Part shown: positions 7,501-15,449 of the stretch, one piece after another
How positions within the stretch are numbered: the stretch's first letter is position 1
Layout: each line of letters starts with the position of its first letter
Assembly: GCA_003500955.1 (NCBI GenBank)
Contig: DNQP01000012.1
Span: 1 to 24,190 of the forward strand
Direction: 5' to 3'
DNA: 24,190 nt
DNA from: Curvibacter sp.
GTDB taxonomy: Bacteria; Pseudomonadota; Gammaproteobacteria; Burkholderiales; Burkholderiaceae_C
Position numbers and translations under genes: made by a program
Notes under the pieces: generated by a model
Databases searched by the model: none
What the model saw: only the letters and a program-made list of their open reading frames with translations
Told to the model about the DNA's origin: nothing

Positions 7501-8475
7501 ATGGAGATGAACAAACGCGAATTCATGCGCCTGGGCGCTGCGGCTGGCGCAGCCCTGGCCCTGCCGGTCTGGGCCCAGGGCAAGCCTCTGTTCGAAACCC
7601 TCAACATGTTCGTGCCCGCCGCGCCGGGCGGCGGCTGGGATGGCACGGCGCGTGCCATCGAGCGCGCGGCCAAGGCGGCCGGCCTGGTGGGCAATATGCC
7701 CTTTGAAAACGTCGCCGGTGCCGGCGGCATGGTGGGCTTGCCGCGCTTCGTGAACCAGCGCAAGGGTCAGGGCAACAGCCTGCTGGTCGGCGGCTCGGTG
7801 ATGGTGGGGGCGGCGATCGCCAACAAGAGCCCGGTGACCATGCGCAATGTCACGCCGATCGCACGCCTGACCGAAGAAGCCGGTGTGGTCGCCGTGCCGG
7901 CGGCCGGCAAGATCAAGAGCTGGAAAGAGCTGGAAGCGGCTTTCAAGGCCAATCCCAAGGCTGTCTCGGTGGCGGGCGGCAGCGCCGGCGGCACCGACCA
8001 TGTGCTGCTCGGTCTCATCATCCGCGCCCTGGGCCGCAACCCGCGCGAGGCCGCCTACGTGGCCTTCTCTGGCGGCGGCCAGGCCAACGCGGCCCTGCTC
8101 GGCGCCCAGGTGGTGGCCGGCATCTCGGGCTATTCGGAGTTCGAAGAGCAGATCAAGGCCGGGCGTCTGATCCCGCTGGCGGTGTCGGGCAACAAGCGCA
8201 TCCCGGGCGTGGACGTGCCCACGCTGAGCGAGCTGGGCGTGCGTGTGACCGCGGCCAACTGGCGCGGTGTGTTTGCACCGCCCGGCATCAATGCGACGCA
8301 GAAGGCCCAGCTGGTGGACTTCATGGGCAAGGTGAACGCATCCGAAGCCTGGCGCAAGGAGCTGGAGACGCGCAAGTGGACCGATGTCTTCCTGGCCGAC
8401 ATCCCCTTCGAGCGCGAGATCGAGGCCAACATCCGCGACACCGAAGAGGTCATGAAGGAACTGGGGCTGGCATGA
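7501..8475 (+). CDS. tctC: Tricarboxylate-binding periplasmic protein TctC
   Basis: This 324-residue extracytoplasmic solute receptor belongs to the TTT (tripartite tricarboxylate transporter) family and captures a tricarboxylate for TctAB. Residues 1-25 are a signal sequence (KREFMRLG, then an Ala-rich core, likely cleavage near VWA/QG); the KR pair before FMRLG leaves Tat export possible. The mature protein begins with the family motif VPAAPGGGWDGTAR (38-51), followed by NVAGAGGMVG and GGSAGGTDHV segments typical of TctC. AGGAG six bases before the ATG at 7501 decides the start among three nearby in-frame ATGs (7495, 7501, 7507). It is the first gene of tctCBA. Confidence 0.92.
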   Translation: MEMNKREFMRLGAAAGAALALPVWAQGKPLFETLNMFVPAAPGGGWDGTARAIERAAKAAGLVGNMPFENVAGAGGMVGLPRFVNQRKGQGNSLLVGGSVMVGAAIANKSPVTMRNVTPIARLTEEAGVVAVPAAGKIKSWKELEAAFKANPKAVSVAGGSAGGTDHVLLGLIIRALGRNPREAAYVAFSGGGQANAALLGAQVVAGISGYSEFEEQIKAGRLIPLAVSGNKRIPGVDVPTLSELGVRVTAANWRGVFAPPGINATQKAQLVDFMGKVNASEAWRKELETRKWTDVFLADIPFEREIEANIRDTEEVMKELGLA

Positions 8476-8533
8476 ACGCGCACGGCCGCCCCGAAGCGTT
8501 CATCCCGCAGCGCGCAGCGCGGAGGGGCTCACC

Positions 8534-8998
8534 ATGACACCCCTGGTTCTGGCCGTCCTGCTCGTCGCCATCGCTGCGGTGGCGGCCTGGCAGGTCACGG
8601 TCATCCCCGAGTCCCTGATGCAGATGGCGGTCGGCCCCGTCCTGGCGCCCGGCGTGATCGTCGCCGGCCTGGGCGTATTGGCCCTGGTCTATGCCTGGAG
8701 CGCCTGGCGCGGCCGCCAGGTGGACCAGAGCCTGGACGACGAGCAGGCGCCCTTGCCCGGCAGCGGGCGGCGCCTGCTCTTCCTGCTCGGCGGCGGTGTG
8801 GCCTTCATGGGCTTGGTGCCTTTCGTGGGGTTCGTCATACCCGGCACGCTGTGCGGCATGGGCGTGGCGCGGGCCTTCGACGCGCCGCTGGGCGGGCGTT
8901 CGGCCCTGGTCTGCGGCGCGATCGCCGCGGTGTTCTGGTTTGTCTTCGCCCGCCTGCTGGGCGTGGGCCTGGGCCCGGCCCTGAGCTGGCCTTTCTGA
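8534..8998 (+). CDS. tctB: Small membrane subunit TctB of the tricarboxylate transporter
   Basis: The 154-residue membrane protein has about four hydrophobic segments (residues about 3-22, 32-56, 80-103 and 117-145) separated by a polar loop around residues 58-78. The size, topology and position between tctC and tctA identify it as TctB, the small and poorly conserved subunit of the TTT transporter. GGAGGGG lies seven bases before the ATG. The 58-base gap after tctC contains short GCAGCGC repeats but no terminator, so the operon probably continues. Confidence 0.88.
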   Translation: MTPLVLAVLLVAIAAVAAWQVTVIPESLMQMAVGPVLAPGVIVAGLGVLALVYAWSAWRGRQVDQSLDDEQAPLPGSGRRLLFLLGGGVAFMGLVPFVGFVIPGTLCGMGVARAFDAPLGGRSALVCGAIAAVFWFVFARLLGVGLGPALSWPF

Positions 8999-9007
8999 GG
9001 AGTCGCC

Positions 9008-10492
9008 ATGCTCGGATTCGAAGCCCTGCTGGGCGGTTTCGCCAACGCGCTGCAACCCATGACCTTGCTCTGGGGTTTCGCGGGTTGCCTGCTGGGCACG
9101 CTGGTGGGGGTGCTGCCCGGCATCAGCCCGGCGCTGACGATTGCGCTGCTGCTGCCGCTGACTTACCAGGTGCCGGCGACCAGCATGTTCGTGATGTTCG
9201 CGGGCATCTACTATGGGGCGGCCTACGGCGGCTCCACCACCTCCATCCTGCTCAACACCCCCGGTGAGTCGGGGGCCGTGGTCACGGCGCTGGAGGGCAA
9301 CAAGATGGCAAGGCGAGGACGTGCCGGCCAGGCACTGGCGACGGCAGCCATCGGCAGCTTCGTGGCCGGCACCATCGGCACCCTGGCGCTGACCTTCTTC
9401 GCACCCTGGGTGGTAGAGGCGGCGCTGGCCTTCGGGCCGGCCGAGTATTTCAGCCTCATGGTGCTCTCGCTGGTGGCCGTGTCGGCGGTGCTGGGCAGCT
9501 CGGTGCTGCGCGGCCTCCTCAGCCTGTTCGCCGGCCTGCTCTGCGGCCTGGTGGGTATCGACCTGCAGACGGGGCAGCCGCGCTTCACCTTCGGCCGGCC
9601 GGAGCTGCTCGATGGGCTGGAGGTCACGGTGGTGGCCGTGGGCCTGTTCGCCGTGGGCGAGGCGCTCTACCTGGCCTGGCAGGGGCGCGAGTCGCGCGGC
9701 GGCGAGGTGATGAAGATGTCAGGCAGTCTGTGGCTCAGCGCCCAGGACTGGGCGCGCTCCTGGAAGGCCTGGATCCGCGGCGCGCTCTTCGGCTTCCCCA
9801 TCGGCGCCATGCCCGCGGGCGGTGCCGAACTGCCCACCATGCTGTCCTATTACACCGAGAAGAAGCTGAGCAAGCACCCGGAGGAGTTCGGCCAGGGTGC
9901 GATCGAGGGCGTGGCCGGCCCCGAGGCTGCCAACAACGCCGCCGCGGCCGGTGTGCTCATGCCTTTGCTGACGCTGGGCATCCCTACGTCCGCCACGGCG
10001 GCCATCATGCTCTCGGCCTTCGAGGGCTATGGCATCCAGACCGGTCCGCAACTCTTCACCCAGCAGGGCGCCCTGGTGTGGACGTTGATCGCGAGCCTCT
10101 ACATCGGCAACGTCATCCTGCTCGTGCTCAACCTGCCGCTCGTGGGCCTGTGGGTCAAGCTGCTCAAGATACCGCCGCCCTGGCTGTACGCCGGCATCAT
10201 CGTGATCTCGACGGCCGGGGTCTACGGCGCCGGCAACTCGGTCTTCAACGTGGGCATGTTGTTTGTCTTCGGCCTGATCGGTTTCCTGATGCGGCGTTTC
10301 GACTTTCCGGCCGCGCCGCTGATCGTGGGCATGATCCTGGCGCCCATGGCCGAGCAGTCCATGCGCCAGGCGCTGACCATCAGCCAGGGGGACTGGTTCA
10401 CCTTCTTCACGCGGCCGCTCTCGGGCACGCTGATGGCGGTGTCGGTCGCCTTGCTGGTCTTGCCGCCGCTGTGGCGGCGTCTCAGAAACTGA
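9008..10492 (+). CDS. tctA: Large membrane subunit TctA of the tricarboxylate transporter
   Basis: The 494-residue polytopic permease has roughly a dozen hydrophobic segments. TctA family landmarks are [19 protein letters not shown] (residues 30-48), [16 protein letters not shown] (73-88) and, in the second half, [19 protein letters not shown] (306-324) followed by IPTSATAAI. These conserved Gly/Pro-rich stretches are thought to line the transport path. The ribosome site GAGGAG overlaps the tctB stop codon, giving coupled expression. The 3' end overlaps the convergent yqaA-like gene by 11 bases with no terminator seen between them. Confidence 0.95.
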   Translation: MLGFEALLGGFANALQPMTLLWGFAGCLLGTLVGVLPGISPALTIALLLPLTYQVPATSMFVMFAGIYYGAAYGGSTTSILLNTPGESGAVVTALEGNKMARRGRAGQALATAAIGSFVAGTIGTLALTFFAPWVVEAALAFGPAEYFSLMVLSLVAVSAVLGSSVLRGLLSLFAGLLCGLVGIDLQTGQPRFTFGRPELLDGLEVTVVAVGLFAVGEALYLAWQGRESRGGEVMKMSGSLWLSAQDWARSWKAWIRGALFGFPIGAMPAGGAELPTMLSYYTEKKLSKHPEEFGQGAIEGVAGPEAANNAAAAGVLMPLLTLGIPTSATAAIMLSAFEGYGIQTGPQLFTQQGALVWTLIASLYIGNVILLVLNLPLVGLWVKLLKIPPPWLYAGIIVISTAGVYGAGNSVFNVGMLFVFGLIGFLMRRFDFPAAPLIVGMILAPMAEQSMRQALTISQGDWFTFFTRPLSGTLMAVSVALLVLPPLWRRLRN

Positions 10493-10964
10493 TCCCGCCG
10501 GGGAAGAACCAGAGCAAGACAGCCGTCATGGTGACGTAGCGCGCGAACTTGCCGATGGCCATGTAGAGCAGGCAGGGCCAGAAGGGCAGGCGCAGCCAGC
10601 CGGCCACGGCGCACAGCGGGTCGCCGACCCCGGGCAGCCAGCTCAGCAGGCAGGCCTTGGGGCCGATGCGTTCCAGCCAGTCGAGCGCACGCAGGTGGGT
10701 GTCCGAGTGCCGGTATTTGTCCACCAGGCTGTGCGAGCCCCAGCCCATGGCCCAGCTCACCGCGCCGCCCAGGGTGTTGCCGGCGGTGGCCACGAAGACG
10801 GCCGGCCAGAACAGCTCGGGGTTGAGCTTGAGCAGGCCGAACAGCGCGGGCTCCGAGCCCATGGGCAGCAGGGTGGCGGAGACGAAGGCGATCAGGAAGA
10901 GCGTGCTCAGGCCGACTTCGGGCAGGGCCAATAGCGCAAGCACTTGGTGCAACCAGGACTCCAT
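10482..10964 (-). CDS. yqaA: YqaA/DedA-type (SNARE-associated Golgi family) small membrane protein
   Basis: The 160-residue membrane protein has several hydrophobic segments and a central polar stretch. The early segment [13 protein letters not shown] (residues about 19-31) matches the SATLLPxxSE-type motif of the YqaA/DedA superfamily. Later parts [19 protein letters not shown] and [10 protein letters not shown] match the conserved Gly-Asp-Pro and C-terminal helices of YqaA. Members are linked to lipid or membrane homeostasis, but the role is unsettled. The ATG at 10964 is preferred over a GTG ten codons upstream because E. coli YqaA begins similarly and a -10-like TATACT overlaps the extra codons. 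No Shine-Dalgarno sequence is present. Confidence 0.82.
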   Translation of the reverse strand: MESWLHQVLALLALPEVGLSTLFLIAFVSATLLPMGSEPALFGLLKLNPELFWPAVFVATAGNTLGGAVSWAMGWGSHSLVDKYRHSDTHLRALDWLERIGPKACLLSWLPGVGDPLCAVAGWLRLPFWPCLLYMAIGKFARYVTMTAVLLWFFPGGISF

Positions 10965-10973
10965 AGCGTGAGC

Positions 10974-10979
10974 AGTATA
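10974..10979 (-). promoter_or_regulatory. Candidate -10 element for the yqaA-like gene
   Basis: The minus strand reads TATACT nine bases before the chosen ATG. Transcription would start within a few bases of the codon, giving a leaderless or near-leaderless message. No convincing -35 element is seen. Confidence 0.35.
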
Positions 10980-11011
10980 GGCAGGTGGACGCACACCATG
11001 GCGCCCGATTT

Positions 11012-11043
11012 CAATTGCTGAAATTTTGTGCAGCTAGAATACG
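11012..11043 (+). promoter_or_regulatory. Candidate promoter of dusB-fis
   Basis: Two overlapping readings are possible: CAATTG, 17 bases, TAGAAT (11035-11040), or TTGCTG (11015-11020), 17 bases, AATACG (11038-11043). The AT-rich stretch stands out in an otherwise GC-rich region. The predicted transcription start is near 11047, about four bases ahead of the hairpin. Confidence 0.4.
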
Positions 11044-11050
11044 CGGCCCG

Positions 11051-11086
11051 GCTGCGGCCTGAACTCAGGCCGCAGCATTTTTTCTT
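11051..11086 (+). terminator. Terminator-like hairpin in the dusB leader
   Basis: Perfect 12-base arms GCTGCGGCCTGA and TCAGGCCGCAGC (11051-11062 and 11065-11076) are separated by AC, so the outer stem is very stable. They are followed by A and six T (11078-11083), then CTT. This is a textbook intrinsic terminator for plus-strand transcripts. It lies just after the candidate promoter and 25 bases before the dusB ATG, so it would act on the dusB-fis message itself or on readthrough from the left. Confidence 0.7.
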
Positions 11087-11110
11087 GCTGTCACCACTTT
11101 CTCTGCATCC

Positions 11111-12154
11111 ATGCGCATCGGTTCTTTCGAACTGCCGAACCACCTGTTCGTGGCCCCGATGGCCGGGGTGACGGACCGGCCCTTCCGCCGTCTGTGCAAG
11201 GCGCTGGGCGCGGGTTATGCGGTCAGCGAGATGGTGACCTCGCGCAAGGACCTGTGGAACAGCCTCAAGACCTCGCGCCGCGCCAACCATGAGGGCGAGG
11301 CTGGTCCCATCGCCGTGCAGATTGCGGGCACCGACGCGCCCATGATGGCCGAGGCCGCGGTCTACAACATCGAGCGCGGCGCGCAGATCATCGACATCAA
11401 CATGGGCTGCCCGGCCAAGAAGGTCTGCAACAAATGGGCCGGTTCGGCCCTGATGCAGGACGAGTCGCTGGCGCTGAAGATCGTCGAGGCGGTGGTGGAC
11501 GCCTGCGCGCCCCATGGCGTACCGGTCACGCTCAAGATGCGCACCGGCTGGTGCCAGACCGAGAAGAACGCCCTGACCATCGCACGTGCCGCCGAGAACG
11601 CCGGCGTGCAGATGGTCACGGTGCATGGTCGTACGCGCGAGCAGGGCTACAAAGGGGCAGCTGAATACGAGACCATCGCCGCCGTAAAGGCCGCGCTGCG
11701 CATTCCCGTGGTGGCCAATGGCGACATCACCTCGCCGGAGAAGGCCCAGGCGGTGCTGCGCGCCACGGGTGCCGACGCGCTGATGATCGGCCGCGCGGCC
11801 CAGGGCCGGCCCTGGATCTTCCGCGAGATCGCGCACTACCTGGCCACGGGCGAGCAGCTGGCGCCGCCGCTGGTGGTGGAGGTGCGCCGCCTGCTGCTCG
11901 AGCACCTGGAAGACCACTATGCCCTGTACGGCGAGTACACGGGCGTGCGCAGCGCGCGCAAGCACATCGCCTGGTACGTGCGGGCCCTGCCCGGCGGCGA
12001 GGCTTTCCGCGCGCGCATGAACGAACTGGATCAGGCCCAGGCTCAGCTGCGGGCCGTGGCGGATTTTTTTGATGAACTCGGTACCCGCATGGATCGCCTG
12101 CCTGCAGCGGCGGCTGTGACGACCACAGAAGAAGACATGGAGCTGGCCGCATGA
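11111..12154 (+). CDS. dusB: tRNA-dihydrouridine synthase DusB
   Basis: The FMN enzyme reduces a uridine of the tRNA D-loop to dihydrouridine using NADPH. The 347-residue TIM-barrel protein starts FELPNHLFVAPMAGVTDRPF and contains the DusB signature DINMGCPAKKV, with the catalytic Cys at 100. HGRTREQGYKG and NGDITSPEKA mark substrate/FMN regions, and GADALMIGRAAQGRPW is the phosphate-binding region; a helical tRNA-binding domain follows from about residue 245. The sequence after the active site reads VCNKWAGSAL, with an extra Cys at 106 where E. coli has Asn. Its stop overlaps the fis start (ATGA), the conserved dusB-fis arrangement of proteobacteria. No Shine-Dalgarno sequence precedes the ATG. 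Confidence 0.95.
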   Translation: MRIGSFELPNHLFVAPMAGVTDRPFRRLCKALGAGYAVSEMVTSRKDLWNSLKTSRRANHEGEAGPIAVQIAGTDAPMMAEAAVYNIERGAQIIDINMGCPAKKVCNKWAGSALMQDESLALKIVEAVVDACAPHGVPVTLKMRTGWCQTEKNALTIARAAENAGVQMVTVHGRTREQGYKGAAEYETIAAVKAALRIPVVANGDITSPEKAQAVLRATGADALMIGRAAQGRPWIFREIAHYLATGEQLAPPLVVEVRRLLLEHLEDHYALYGEYTGVRSARKHIAWYVRALPGGEAFRARMNELDQAQAQLRAVADFFDELGTRMDRLPAAAAVTTTEEDMELAA

Positions 12155-12387
12155 GCAAGAAACAGATCGAAGAGTGCGTGCGCAACAGCCTGGAAGGCTA
12201 TTTCAAGGACCTGCGTGGCACCGAGCCTGACGGCATGTACGAGATGCTGGTGCGCATCGTCGAAAAGCCGCTGCTTGAGGTCGTGATGCAGCAGGCCGAG
12301 CAGAACCAGTCGCGCGCCGCCCTCTGGCTGGGCCTGAACCGCAACACCCTGCGCAAGAAGCTGGTCGAACACAAACTTCTCAAGTGA
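12151..12387 (+). CDS. fis: Fis-family nucleoid-associated DNA-binding protein
   Basis: The 78-residue product is shorter than E. coli Fis (98 residues) because it lacks the flexible N-terminal beta-hairpin arm, as is common in betaproteobacterial homologues. Helices A and B (about 5-50) form the dimer core, and NQSRAALWLGLNRNTLRKKL (52-71) is the helix-turn-helix, almost identical to the NtrC/Fis C-terminal motif. Without the arm it probably cannot stimulate Hin/Gin-type invertases but should still bend DNA and regulate transcription. Its start overlaps the dusB stop by four bases, so synthesis is coupled. Downstream is the heptamer array that may end the transcript. Confidence 0.93.
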   Translation: MSKKQIEECVRNSLEGYFKDLRGTEPDGMYEMLVRIVEKPLLEVVMQQAEQNQSRAALWLGLNRNTLRKKLVEHKLLK

Positions 12388-12395
12388 GGTCGGGT

Positions 12396-12468
12396 GTTGG
12401 GCGTTCAGCGTTGAGCGAGAACAGCCCGGCCCTGATCCACGCTCAACCCTCAACGCCGAACGCTCAAC
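12396..12468. repeat. Inverted array of 7-base repeats between fis and purH
   Basis: The left arm is three head-to-tail heptamers (GTTGGGC, GTTCAGC, GTTGAGC; 12396-12416). The right arm is four heptamers in the opposite orientation (GCTCAAC, CCTCAAC, GCCGAAC, GCTCAAC; 12441-12468). The left arm is complementary to the last three right-arm heptamers at 18 of 21 positions, forming a long hairpin with a loop of about 30 bases. T5 (12470-12474) follows directly, so the RNA could act as an intrinsic terminator or attenuator. The next base is the A of the purH ATG. Confidence 0.7.
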
Positions 12469-12474
12469 CTTTTT

Positions 12475-14076
12475 ATGAACGCACTCCTCTCCGTCTCCGA
12501 CAAGACCGGCATCGTCGAATTCGCCCAGGCCCTGCATGCGCTGGGCATCCAGCTGATCTCCACCGGCGGCACCGCCAAGCTGCTGGCCGACGCCCGGTTG
12601 CCCGTGACCGAGGTGGCCGAGCTCACGGCTTTCCCCGAGATGCTGGACGGCCGCGTCAAGACCCTGCACCCCAAGGTGCACGGCGGCCTGCTGGCGCGCC
12701 GCGACGTGCCCGAGCACATGGCCGCGCTCAAGGCCCATCACATCGACACCATCGACCTGCTCGTGGTGAACCTCTACCCCTTCGAGGCCACGGTGGCTAA
12801 GCCCGGCTGCACGCTGGAGGACGCCATCGAGAACATCGACATCGGCGGCCCGGCCATGGTGCGCAGCGCGGCCAAGAACTGGAAGGACGTGGGCGTGCTG
12901 ACCGATGCTTCCCAGTACCCGGCCGTCCTGGCCGAGCTCAAGCAGAGCGGCAAGCTGTCGGACAAGCTGCGTTTCGCGCTGTCCGTGGCGGCTTTCAACC
13001 GCATCAGTCAGTACGATGCGGCGATCAGCAACTACCTCTCCTCGGTCGATGCCGAGGCTGGTATTGCGGGCGGCGCGCCCACCCTGCTGCCTTTCTCGGG
13101 CCAGGCCAACAGCAACTTCGTCAAGCTGCAGGACCTGCGCTACGGCGAAAACCCGCACCAGACGGCCGCCTTCTACCGCGATCTCTATCCCGCACCGGGC
13201 TCCCTGGTGTCGGCCCAACAGCTGCAGGGCAAGGAGCTGAGCTACAACAACATCGCGGACGGCGACGCGGCCTGGGAGTGTGTCAAGACTTTCGATGCGC
13301 CGGCCTGCGTGATCGTCAAGCACGCCAACCCCTGCGGCGTGGCCGTGGGCAAGGATGCCTTCGAGGCTTACAGCAAGGCCTTCCAGGCCGACCCCACCTC
13401 GGCCTTCGGCGGCATCATCGCCTTCAACCGCACGGTGGACCTCGCGGCCGCACAGGCCGTGAGCAAGCAGTTCGTCGAGGTGCTGATGGCGCCTTCGTAC
13501 ACGCCCGAGGCACTGGCGCTCTTCAAAGCCAAGGCCAATGTGCGCGTGCTGCAGATCTCGCTCGACGGCGTCAAGCGTGACGGTAAGAACGCCTGGGAGC
13601 GTGGTCTGAATTCCCACGACGTCAAGCGCGTGGGTTCAGGCCTGCTGATCCAGACCGCCGACAACCACGAGCTGCAGCGCGACGACCTCAAGGTGGTCAC
13701 CAAGCTCGCTCCGACCGAGCAGCAGCTCGAGGACCTGCTCTTCGCCTGGAAGGTGGCCAAGTTCGTCAAGAGCAATGCCATCGTCTTCTGCAAGGACGGC
13801 ATGACCATGGGCGTGGGTGCGGGTCAGATGAGTCGACTCGATTCCGCACGTATCGCGAGCATCAAGGCCGAGCATGCCAAGCTCTCGCTGCGGGGCACGG
13901 CCGTGGCCAGCGATGCCTTCTTCCCCTTCCGTGATGGCCTGGATGTGGTGATCGACCACGGCGCCACCTGCGTGATCCAGCCCGGTGGCTCCATGCGCGA
14001 TCAGGAGGTCATTGATGCCGCGAATGAGCGTGGTGTCGCGATGGTGTTCACGGGTGTGCGTCATTTCCGTCATTGA
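12475..14076 (+). CDS. purH: Bifunctional AICAR formyltransferase / IMP cyclohydrolase PurH
   Basis: The enzyme carries out the last two steps of IMP synthesis: formyl transfer from 10-formyl-tetrahydrofolate to AICAR, then ring closure. The 533-residue protein has the N-terminal MGS-like cyclohydrolase domain ([14 protein letters not shown] near 4-17, [23 protein letters not shown]) and the C-terminal transformylase domain with RYGENPHQ (222-229), catalytic-type K282-H283 in [26 protein letters not shown] and a standard C-terminus in VRHFRH. The start matches the family, but the ATG is preceded by T5 and a hairpin instead of a Shine-Dalgarno sequence. It lies 87 bases after fis and ends at a strong terminator. 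Confidence 0.97.
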   Translation: MNALLSVSDKTGIVEFAQALHALGIQLISTGGTAKLLADARLPVTEVAELTAFPEMLDGRVKTLHPKVHGGLLARRDVPEHMAALKAHHIDTIDLLVVNLYPFEATVAKPGCTLEDAIENIDIGGPAMVRSAAKNWKDVGVLTDASQYPAVLAELKQSGKLSDKLRFALSVAAFNRISQYDAAISNYLSSVDAEAGIAGGAPTLLPFSGQANSNFVKLQDLRYGENPHQTAAFYRDLYPAPGSLVSAQQLQGKELSYNNIADGDAAWECVKTFDAPACVIVKHANPCGVAVGKDAFEAYSKAFQADPTSAFGGIIAFNRTVDLAAAQAVSKQFVEVLMAPSYTPEALALFKAKANVRVLQISLDGVKRDGKNAWERGLNSHDVKRVGSGLLIQTADNHELQRDDLKVVTKLAPTEQQLEDLLFAWKVAKFVKSNAIVFCKDGMTMGVGAGQMSRLDSARIASIKAEHAKLSLRGTAVASDAFFPFRDGLDVVIDHGATCVIQPGGSMRDQEVIDAANERGVAMVFTGVRHFRH

Positions 14077-14094
14077 GCAACGGTATCGCCAGAA

Positions 14095-14126
14095 ACAAAA
14101 AAGCGACCCATGGGTCGCTTTTTTGT
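14095..14126. terminator. Bidirectional intrinsic terminator between purH and hemL
   Basis: A perfect 32-base palindrome has a GC core (GCGACCCATGGGTCGC, 14103-14118) flanked by A6 on the left and T6 on the right. It therefore works as a hairpin plus U-tract for purH on the plus strand and for hemL on the minus strand. Confidence 0.93.
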
Positions 14127-14141
14127 TGGGCAGGCGAGAGC

Positions 14142-15449
14142 TCAGCGCAAGGTCTTGAACACCTCACGCGCCGCGGAGACGGTGGCCGCAATGTCCTCTT
14201 CGCTGTGCGCCGCACTGACGAAGCCGGCTTCGTAGAGTGCTGGCGCGATGTAGACACCGCGCTCGAGCAGACCGTGGAAGAGCCGGTTGAACTTCGCACC
14301 CTCGGTCTTCATGACCGTGGCGTAGTTCTGTGGCAGTTCGGCCAGCAGGAAGAAGCCGAACATGCCGCCTTCGCTGTCGGCACAGAAAGGGATGCCCTCA
14401 GCGTGCGCCGCCGACTTCAGGCCGTCCATCAGGCTGCGCGTCTTGCGGCCCAATTCCTCATAGAAGCCAGGCTTGGCGATCTCGCGCAGCGTCGCCAGGC
14501 CGCAGGCCGTGGCCACGGGGTTGCCCGAGAGCGTGCCGGCCTGGTAGACCGGGCCCAGAGGCGCGAGCTGCTCCATGATGGCACGCGGGCCACCGAAGGC
14601 CGCCAGGGGCATGCCGCCGCCGATGACCTTGCCCAGCACGGTGAGGTCGGGCCGGAAGCCCGGGATGAGCCTGGCGTAAACGCTCTGGGCGCTGCCCAGG
14701 GCCACGCGGAAGCCCGTCATGACCTCGTCGAAGACCAGCAGAGCGCCGTATTGCGTGCAGAGTTCGCGGCAACGTTGCATGAAAGGCAGCGAGGCGCGCA
14801 CGAAGTTCATATTGCCGGCGATGGGCTCGATCATCACGCAGGCGAGTTCCTTGCCGTGCAGGGCAAACGCCTCTTCCAGCTGCTGCACGTTGTTGTACTC
14901 GAGCACCAGGGTGTGCTGCACCACCTCGGCGGGCACACCGGCGCTCGTGGGATTGCCGAAAGTGGCCAGGCCCGAGCCGGCCTTGACCAGCAGGGCGTCG
15001 GCGTGGCCGTGGTAGCAGCCCTCGAACTTGATGATCTTGCTGCGGCCTGTCGCGCCGCGCGCCAGGCGCAGGGCGCTCATGCCGGCCTCGGTGCCCGAGC
15101 TGACCAGGCGGACCATTTCCATGGAGGGCACGAACTTGAGGATCTCTTCGGCCAGCTCGATCTCTCGCTCGGTCGGCGCACCAAAGGAGAAGCCCTCCAC
15201 CGCCGCCTTCTGCACAGCTTCGACCACGGCGGGGTGGCCGTGGCCCAGGATCATGGGTCCCCAAGAGCCGATGTAGTCGATGTAGCGCTTGCCTTCGGCA
15301 TCCCAGAAATGCGCGCCTTGCGCGCGTTGCACGAAGCGTGGCGTGCCGCCGACGGCGCGGAAGGCGCGCACGGGCGAATTCACGCCGCCGGGAATGACGC
15401 GCTTGGCGCGCTCGAAGAGGGTGTCGTTGCGATCAGTGCTGGGTGTCAT
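14142..15449 (-). CDS. hemL: Glutamate-1-semialdehyde 2,1-aminomutase
   Basis: This PLP enzyme converts glutamate-1-semialdehyde to 5-aminolevulinate, the C5-route precursor of haem. The 435-residue class III aminotransferase-fold protein shows [13 protein letters not shown] (18-30), [15 protein letters not shown] (117-131; cofactor phosphate binding), [13 protein letters not shown] (143-155), [13 protein letters not shown] (237-249) with the cofactor-stacking Asp241, and [11 protein letters not shown] (271-281) with K274 as the Schiff-base lysine. The length is close to E. coli HemL (426). The start lies inside the end of the upstream ThiD-like gene (17-base overlap), so the two are coupled and probably share a promoter. 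It is separated from purH by the bidirectional terminator. Confidence 0.97.
   Translation of the reverse strand: MTPSTDRNDTLFERAKRVIPGGVNSPVRAFRAVGGTPRFVQRAQGAHFWDAEGKRYIDYIGSWGPMILGHGHPAVVEAVQKAAVEGFSFGAPTEREIELAEEILKFVPSMEMVRLVSSGTEAGMSALRLARGATGRSKIIKFEGCYHGHADALLVKAGSGLATFGNPTSAGVPAEVVQHTLVLEYNNVQQLEEAFALHGKELACVMIEPIAGNMNFVRASLPFMQRCRELCTQYGALLVFDEVMTGFRVALGSAQSVYARLIPGFRPDLTVLGKVIGGGMPLAAFGGPRAIMEQLAPLGPVYQAGTLSGNPVATACGLATLREIAKPGFYEELGRKTRSLMDGLKSAAHAEGIPFCADSEGGMFGFFLLAELPQNYATVMKTEGAKFNRLFHGLLERGVYIAPALYEAGFVSAAHSEEDIAATVSAAREVFKTLR

Noticed and set aside
12043..13617. A 524-codon minus-strand open frame opposite fis and purH
   Set aside because: It crosses the heptamer array and the conserved purH gene and has no family features; it is a shadow of the coding bias.
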